A stretch of 20,871 bases of DNA from Acanthaster planci. Its lineage: Eukaryota > Echinodermata > Asteroidea > Valvatida > Acanthasteridae. The stretch spans positions 641,098-661,968 of the forward strand of contig NW_019091535.1 of the NCBI RefSeq assembly GCF_001949145.1, written 5' to 3'. Both the position numbers and the translations under genes were made by a program. Below, in pieces: positions 9,601 through 18,600 of this stretch. Positions within the stretch are counted from its first letter, which is position 1, and each line of letters starts with the position of its first letter. The notes under the pieces are model-generated. The model made no database searches. It saw nothing but the letters and a program-made list of their open reading frames with translations, and was not told the DNA's origin.

Positions 9601-12600
9601 AGACTTTAGACACTCCCAATTTTTTCTACAGACATAAGACTGGTGTGTTTTAACCCTGCTGAGCACATAGTTTCTAGGGCAACTTCCTGGATCTGTAAGT
9701 TAGAATTAGCATATAAATTTAAGACTTCAGACACTCCAAGTTTTGTAAATATTATAGGTTTTACGGATTAAACAGTGATGGTCAGGAGTTATCATTTTAT
9801 TTAGTAATCTTTATTTTGGCGTTAAAGTTGAGACTAAAAAGTACTCAACTGCAACACTTTGAAACTGCTCTGATTGCTCATGAACTCTTGAGATTTTTAA
9901 TCAATTTGAGCGACTCAATCCACTGACCTGAAGAATGACCCAGTGGCCTTCCTTGGCAGCCAGGTCCATGGACTGCTCGGCCACAATCTCCTGGCCCTGA
10001 CCAAGCGACACGTTGTGGAAGTTCTTGTTGTCGAAGGTGAAGCCCAGCTTCTTGCCCAGGGCTTCCACGTCCTTTAGCGGGTCCACGCCCGGCGACAGGA
10101 TGAAGAAGACAGGCGTGGCCGGCCCCGTCTCCTCGAAGGACTTGGCAAAGTCCATGGGGCGGTTCTCCACGTACTTCGTGCCCAACTTCTCCTCGATGAA
10201 GTTTCTGGATCGAGGATAAAAATACAAAAAAATCATTCAGTGCACGCTCAATTTCCTCACTTTCTCCTTTCTGTACAATCGTGTCAGTCAGTGTGAGGAC
10301 CTCCGACAGGACGTGCCTTCATCCACACAAAGTTTTCCCCTCTCTAAAGAACAGATTTAGAGCGATTTTGGGGTAAGGGTTGTCTGCCACAAAATTAAGG
10401 GGAACAGTCAAGGAAATCGTCATAAAAAATCTAGCTCAAGAGAGGGTTCATAGTTGGGTCACGCCATGAGGTTGGGGCACAATTTGTGACGGTGTCGGTG
10501 ATGGGTTCCGTAAAAATGAACAGTTACTTCCCTGCGTGTGGATTCCCAATTGACATTGTTATACATCTTGCAAGGCTGAATACAGAGGTGTGTGTTATTT
10601 TTACAGAGTAAATGACCTACTCTACAGGTCAAGACAGGTGGTAAAAGTTTTGGATATAACAAGGACACCGTCACAAATTGTGCCTTAACCTCAAGGAATG
10701 ACCCAGTTACAAGAAAAATGAATATTTCCACCGAGTTTTCTTTATAATTATTCAAAAATGAAGGAACACCGACACAAGGTAGGCACTAACATAGTTGAAC
10801 TTACTGGCTTGTCCCAAGTGAGAATACACTCACTTGTCCCAAGTGAGAATACACTCACTTGTCCCAAGTGAGAATACACTCACTTGTCCCAAGTGAGAAT
10901 ACACTCACTCGTCCCAAGTGAGAAAACTACACTGAAAAACTTCCTTCTTTGTGTGGTTCCCTTTACCTGACGGCATAGGTCATTCTGTCTGAGCGTAGGG
11001 CCCGCATCATGCACAACTTCTGCAGGGAGGACTTGTTCTTCCATTCCTGGGGGAATTTCTCCTTCTCTGGGCACTCGCTCTCCACGAACTTCTTCCAGCG
11101 TTTGGCCGAGCCCTCGATGTCCCTGTCCAGGTTACGGAATTCCTCCATGGCGGCGAGGGACTAGAAACACAATCGACAACCATTTGTGAGTTTTCAAGTT
11201 GATATCAAGTTCGTATGCTTGTGTCATGGCTGGCTACATTATATACTTCTGACAGGGTTCCCACAGAAATATATTGGAAAACCAAAGTCCTTGACTTTTC
11301 CAGGAATTTCCAGGATTCAATATGACAATTTCCATGATATTTAATGCCATTTATGAAAACAAAAGTTGTTAGGCGTTATGAACTGGAAGATGGCCATAGC
11401 TACTACTACGCAGACTGACAACGATAGCCAGTCAACTTATGATTATTCCATTATCAAATCACATAGGGTCTATTAAACATAACCATTCCATGATCTTGAT
11501 TTCCATGACTTGTTTTCCTCTGACAACTTTTTTCTCCAGGACATTTCATGATTTCCCGTTCCTGGCCTTGGGTTCTCCTCACCTTGATGGCACCCCAGGC
11601 TGAGTTGGACAGGAAGTCCACGGGGCTGGTGACGTTGACCTGGGAGGGGAAGCGCAGCAGGAAGTCCAACTCCAACGGGTTGATCTCCTTCTTCATCAGA
11701 AGAATCTGCGGCAAAGAACAAAAAACAGCACCACTGCTAAAAACACATCCTGTAAGAGGCACATTCTGATAACACATCCTGTAAGAGGCACATTCTGATA
11801 ACACATCCTGTAAGAGGCACAATCCGATAACACATCCTGTAAGAGGTACATTCCGATAACACATCCTGTAAGAGGCACATTCCGATAACACATCCTGTAA
11901 GAGGCACATTCCGATAACACATCCTGTAAGAGGCACATTCCGATAACACATCCTGTAAAAGGCACATTCCGATTACGCAGAACATGAAACAGTTACATTC
12001 CTCTCAAAAATACTACGGGGGGAAAATGCACAATCCAACAGGTGACAACTTGAGATTATACTTCTGAGGTACACCCAAACTACCTGGGCCCATTTCAGGG
12101 GCGTTGCTTGGCATGTGATATCATTCTTACAGGGGCTCCGCGTATTTCATGGAGACTGTAAGCAGTAAGTACAGCCAAAGGCATGCTAACCTCGGAGGAA
12201 AGATTTGCTTAAACTTAGTGATGTAACAATTGAAATCTCTATGCGCGCCCAAACCGTTAGCACGAGCACGCCAGGTGCCGCCATGAAATAGTGCTTAAGG
12301 TTGGCAAATTTTCTGCTGAAGTTGCTAACTTTTAAGCAGCTCCGTGAAATAGCACCCGGTAAAAACTTCATGAATCCTCAATGTAAACCTCAATTACAGT
12401 ATGGTTAATTTCACATGCTTTCAACCATTGGGCTGACACGGTGGGCACGTAAACGCCCCTCGTTTCTTTTCCCCAATATCGCATCAACACATATCGCCGC
12501 ACTACACTTTCACTTCTCCACCAAGATTCAACCAGCGCACGCCCAAACTGTGAGTGCGCGTGTGCTGAACTACATTTTGAAAACAGATCCGCCGCGCGGG

Positions 12601-15600
12601 CTGTATAGCGCCCTCTGCCGTTCATGCACAGATGCCAATGAGCAGCTGGACTGACCTGGAAGGCAACCTGGGTGGTGAAGATGAGCTTGTCCTGCTCAAA
12701 CAGCCCCCTGGTGGTGTAGATGAAGACGGAGTAGGTGATGAAGTCGATCAGGTTCATGACGCGCTCCTTGACGTCCTCCGCCGGCTCGGCTCTCTCAATG
12801 GCCTTGGAGAAGACCACATTGAAGGCCTGACACGACAAACGGTACGATAAATTGATGGTAATTTATACTCCATGTGATAAAACCGGTACGCCAGACAATT
12901 GAATATATATGAGAAATCAACTTATGTTGACGAGTATTTAGTCTTTTCATGGGTAACCAAGTCATGTTTTCTTGAAATGATGACCACTTGATCAAAACCA
13001 TTGTATTGGGTTAAAGTCAAAAACACGCAGTTTACTGCTGAAAACACGAACACTGAACGGAAAATACATCAAAGGAAATCACAGAGTTTGGACGATCAGA
13101 ATCTTGTGAAAACTAAAACTTTACAAAGTTCTCACTCAGTACTTTTCAAGTTCTTCTGACTTCAGAACCAAAGTTTAATAAACGGGTATTGTTGTTTATC
13201 CAAGATCCAGGAATTGTTTTCTTCTGTCACTAATTTAATGCTGCCTACTCTTAATGAGTCTCTCACTAGGTTCAAAATGAAAAACTCAGTATTTGGCAAG
13301 GACAAATACTCGGAAAGTACTCGACTACAGCACTACCTGAGTACAGGATCCATGATTATTAAATGGTGTAACATACTGTCAAATTGTCCAAGAAAACAGG
13401 GGATAGCCTCTTGATTACCTTGAGGGAGAACTGGTAGATGGGGTTGATCTTGTTCAAGTCATTCAGGATGAAGTAGAGCAAGGAGGCTCGTGCGGCCGCT
13501 GGCCGGTACAGCTCCCTGGCCTCATTGATCTTGACCTCCGTCACCTTGGCCTCTTCCACCTTGACCTCGATCTCGGCGGCCGTGCGCTTGGTGGTCTCCA
13601 GGTTCTCCACCAGGGCGGTGTCGCCCAGGAAGTTGCCCTCGGCTGAGGAGAGGCGGGACAGCAAGTTGTCTTCCAGCTCCTTTAGGATGATCTTGAAGTC
13701 GTTCTGCTGCTTGGTCAGGTCCGACTACCAAAGGCAACGAGTAATTTCAGGTCAGTTTTTGAGAGGTTTCAGAGACTGCAAGGGTGTATTTTTTCATTTG
13801 TAAATGGTATGGGGTCCTATCTTGCCTGGTATAATGCTAAAATTTTGAGCACTGAGGAGGTCAAAATTAATGAACAGATATTAAGAATAAAAATCCCTAG
13901 AAATTCAATGGCTACCTGCTTCACAGAGAAGCTGTTTTCCGTTAAAAAAAAAGAGATTTCGAGGAACTGTGTTCCTGAAATGCTGGTTTTGTTCTGAGCA
14001 CTATTACAACTTCTGTGAAACTGGCCCAGACGCTGGGCCAATTCCCCAACATTCCTAAACCCCAAAATCTACTATTCTACACTTGAAAACCACACCTCAA
14101 GAAGCCAAGCCTGGTATCTCAAGCTGGTTACCAGTTTATTAAAGTTAGCGTGAAACTGAGCCTGTGCTACTTTTAATCAAGTCTGGCATCTTGAATTTCT
14201 CCAGGCCCATGCACCAGACTACTTCAAAACTCAACCTCACGCTCAGCCTTACAGTTCTTTATAGACGCATCAAATCCAAGACAGCTACCGAGAGACATTC
14301 AGGTCTGGTACCTTGAGTTTCTCCAGGTCGGGTCGTTCCTGGGCCACCACGTTTGCCAGTAGCTGGTCCTCCAAACCGTCCCGGGTGACGGTGAAGTTGA
14401 TGAGGGTGGTCTGGGCCTGCATCTCGGGCTTGTAGTGGGGGTTGGCCAGCTTGGTGTGCAGGATCAAGCGGAACAGAGGGTTGTACTCAACCTCCTTCTC
14501 GCCGATCTTGATGTACCTGCAAAAATGGCGTCATCAAACCGTCAGCAGGAATGAACCGGTTTGGTATTCCAGCAGCACATGCACAAATGAGGCGTGTATA
14601 CCCACCCTCGTAGCTGAGGCTGTAAGCTTGGACGTAAGCCGACTCACACACACTGAACATGCTGGAGTAGACTGGCATCTAATCAGGTGCTTTGTTCTTG
14701 AATTGCCACGCCTTTTTGATTACCCAACTTGGCTCATTAATCGTACCGTTGGCAGATAAAATGACCAAGCTATAAATCAATTGGAAATAAAGGAGACGAT
14801 GCATATCTGGTGCCAAAGGGAATTTTCCAAGTGGATATTAAATTTTTGCAGCAATTTTTTGTATGTTACTGTTTCATTTATCCAGTTTTATAATATTTCA
14901 AGGACACAACGCACTGCATATTAAAATAATTTCAGTATTGTTATTCCATCTTAGTCCTTGTATTAAATTTGGGATTCAGGAAGACAAGCATCTGAAAGAG
15001 ATAGCAAGGCAAATAGACCCACCTTCCTTTCTTGATGGTGTTTCGTCCCAGTACGGGGTCAAGGACCGGGTCAACCGACTCTTCCATGTTCTCAATCAGT
15101 ACGGTGTCCCCGTTGGAGATGGCGCGTTCGATGATGTCTAGGTAGCCTCGCTGGCCCAGCCGGACCACCCGCAGATCATCGCCGTACTTGGTCTTGATCC
15201 ACTTGATGCCCTGCAGCTGGGGGTCGATCATGAGCGGCCAGCGCTCGCAGCTGGACAGGATGGTGGCGTTCTCGGTGGACATGCGGTCGCTGGGCAGGCT
15301 CTCGTTGTTCCAGCTGGCAATGGTGGCATCGTCTGTCAGCAAGCTGAGCGGGTCCAGGCCCTCAGTGGTGGGGATTGGCGTCTGGAACAGGGAAGATGAG
15401 ACGGCATGATTAACAAAAAGCAGTTTGACAAAAGGACTACTGAGGTAAAAAGGCTGGGAACATTTGGGCTTTTTAGATCAGAAAAATGGAAAATCTTGCT
15501 GGTAGGAGATTACAGCTGCATGTATTTTTTTCCAATACGGCCGTTTCACAATAGTGCACCACCAAGAGTTTGCAATGTGTTGGCCAATCACAACGCACGA

Positions 15601-18600
15601 AATCTGTCAACCGAATGCACATTTGGAAAGAGTCGACAGATTTCGAGCATCGTGATTGGCCAACGCGTTGCAAACTCTTGGTGGCGCACTATTGTGATTC
15701 GCCCCTACTGTAGTAATTTGTAGGGACACACTTTGGGCTGTCAAGTCATCCCAAACTTACACCAACAAATATTTGCTTATCAAAGTACAGATTCCTGACC
15801 AAAAGATAGTGAGATTCTAAATACTTGCCATTATTTCACCCACAGGCAAATCTGCTAGGCAAACTTGTCAACCAATAATGTAACCACATGAAACCTGCAG
15901 GTCTGCTGTTGCAAAGACGAGGAGTGACATAATGGATTGTACTGCACAACTCAACATACACAATATTGGTTACCTTCTGCGCTTTAATGAAGGGCAGCCA
16001 CATGTTATCCATCAGCTCAACACGGAAGCTCTTGGTGAAGCAGCCCATGTAGGACACAAAGGCAGTGATCAGGAGCACGTCACCAGCTGCAAGATACCAG
16101 AAATAGATGCAACAACACTGAACCAAGACGTCAACATGTATCAATGTCACCAACTTCCCGCATATTATTGCTTGAAATCCTTTCCCAGATTAACCCTAAC
16201 AGTCCCAAATCCTCCAATTTCAATATGATTTGACATACACCCTAGGGGGTTAGGGTTAATCAAAGTCTAATTCCTTCGAAACCTCCCGGCAGATTTTTGG
16301 GAGGATCCTCGAGACTAGGACTGACGAATATCTAAAAGTGATGACATTGGATTGAACAGGATCAAACTGGGTTGAACTGGATCAAACTGGATTGAACTAC
16401 ATTGCACTGGTGCTTTTCTGAAAACAATCTCCTGTTACAATAATCCTCAGATAACCGATAATACCATCAACATGATCTACTGATGCGGAAAAGCAAGAAT
16501 TCTGTACTAACCCAATGGTTAATGCAGTTGAGGAACTTTCTGTTACAACTGGTTAAGTGTTGTTGCTAATCATAAGTGGGGTTTCCCAATTAGGCTCAGA
16601 TTTATATGATTTGTAGCTGTCACTCAAGACTCAGACTCAATTTGCAGCACTCGGACCGACTGACCATGGCGACACTCCCATGATCACAGTGGTTTTGCAA
16701 TCTAAAACCCAGAGGAAAGGTTTACTTACGCAGTGTCTTTTCGGCTTCTTTGAAAGCGGCCACTGCCTCACCCCAACGGACATTCTCCGAGGCCAGGCCA
16801 CCCACCAGACGGTTAGCCAGGGTGATGGTCAAGCTGGTGGCCTCGGCCTCCTGCTGGCACTTCAGCTTGTCGCCGGTGGCCTTCTCAAACTTGGCCGTCA
16901 GCTCGGCCAGATTGGCATCCAGATCCTGATCAAGTCAAGAGAAGACAAACACAAAAAAGCAGTTTATAATGTGTCGAGGGCCTACACGCTAAAACTAAGG
17001 TACCCAAAGAATTGACCGCGAGCCGTGTCCAACTTGAGCATATTTAGGCTTAGTCTTCAGTTTAAAGCACTGGTGATCTGTGGGGCATATAGCCACAGTC
17101 ACGCACAATGAAAGGTGCTCAGAGAAAGCTTTTTCCATTGACCTCAATCATTCACCCCATTTGGCACTGACGACGTCAATCTCCAAATGTATTCCAGTCT
17201 CAGTTGATCACATTACACCGAACTGCTCAGCAAGACAAAATATTTGCTCACTAGAATCTGGTTACCAGCCAAAAGATCATGGCATACATACTGCTTGCGA
17301 CTGGCACTATACCAATTTTTGCTTGGAAATTAATCTTGCTGAGGGAGATTTCATTTCACAGCAGCTTTCTGAATCTGCCCCAGGAATTCAGTTTCTTACT
17401 AACAATAATTTAAGCTTTAACTGGCTTTTAATACTTGTAATCTTGTCTTCTCCCATCTTCCTTCTTTTTTTTCAAATTTGGGATTCTATTCTTTACGCTC
17501 TCCAGAATCCTCGCTCCTGAAAACTGGTATTTGATAATGATAATAAAATGACCATATTTGATCTCTAATCAGCACACGCGTCAATTTTAAACATGTGAGT
17601 CAAATTTTTTCCTTCCAGTAAAAACAGCACCTCTTGTTTCTGCACCACTTCAAATTTTCGTAGGCAGGTCGACCTTGTACTCAGGGGGGTAGGTCCGGAC
17701 GAGGTTGATGTTGAATGAATATTAGTGGACCATGGGTACGAAGTTGTTATCGGGGGCTCAACAAAAAGGACAGCTAGTAGTCACTTAAAATGACTGTGAT
17801 TAGAAAAGACTCGGAGTACACGACAGAATGTACCTTTTTTCCCGTGTCTATCTTTTGTGGAAGGAAAACTGAAGCCATTCTGCGTTAACAAAAATAGTGT
17901 CACTGTATCAATGATGAAACCTCCGTCTGACAAGAGACTAAATATTTTTCTGGAGGGGGGGACCTCACCTGGATTTTGGCCTTGATGAGAGCCAGCTTCT
18001 CCTGGGCAGCCTGCAGCTCATCGTTGGCCTTCTGTAGGGCGATACGCTTGGGCTCCACGTCGCAGTACACCTCGTAGAACCGGACGATGTTGATGGCCCA
18101 GGAGCACAGGCCGGCGGCCGCCAGGGACTTGCTGCGGATCAGCTCGGGGTCAAAGTCGGAGTTGTCCAGGTAGGGCCGCATGGCCTTCAGGCTGTTCTCA
18201 TGGATGTGCTCCTTGTCGTAATTGATGAGCGAGTCCAAAAAGGCATCCACCTGAGAAGCAACAAAGATAGTAAACTGAGACAAGAACCAAACATCAATAA
18301 ATTCTAACATCACCTGGATAATTTATCGGTTTATATGGCTTTTTCAAAACCATTTTTACAGATTCTCCATCATCACTTTATGATTCCTGCTTAAAAAAAA
18401 ATCACAAATTTCTGAAACTGCCTTAGCTACAGGTATAACAATTTATTCCTGTCCAAATCTGTCAACAGAAGAGGCACAACCTTTAACCCTAACCCCCTAG
18501 GGAGTACGTCAAATCGTATTGAAATTGAGGATCGATGACTGTTAGGGTTAACTGCGAATGAAACACGACCCAGTGTATTGCCACTGACAGTAGACATGTC

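Larger units (their letters stand above)
7141..9927 (-). other. Intron 13 (GT-AG), 2.8 kb, longest in the window
   Basis: Donor GTCAGT, acceptor ATCTAG after a poly-T run. It holds a TTAA-bounded palindrome (7265-7323) and two copies of a roughly 1.1-kb sequence. Without the second copy it would be about 1.6 kb. No gene is seen in it. Confidence 0.92.
10205..10966 (-). other. Intron 12 (GT-AG), with a 25-bp minisatellite and a TIR element
   Basis: Donor GTAAAG, acceptor GATCCAG. Contains the repeat at 10809-10923 and the inverted-repeat element at 10450-10711; the remainder is featureless. Confidence 0.9.
16087..16729 (-). other. Intron 5 (GT-AG), with a family B element and a short 20-bp repeat
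   Basis: Donor GTAAGT (consensus), acceptor CTTGCAG. Contains the TTAA-bounded element at 16190-16259 and a short direct repeat at 16349-16402; otherwise AT-rich and featureless. Confidence 0.9.

Noticed and set aside
10809-11975. CRISPR-like arrays
   Set aside because: Units abut with no unique spacers and lie in introns of an animal gene: ordinary minisatellites.
11454-11985. Overlapping minus-strand open frames with a [15 protein letters not shown]-like period
   Set aside because: They run through the 29-bp minisatellite, whose sequence lacks stops in several frames; a repeat artefact.
17080-17520. 146-codon plus-strand open frame inside intron 4
   Set aside because: No recognisable domain, no GC bias at third positions, and AT-rich intron composition. 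A hydrophobic tail arises from T-rich sequence.
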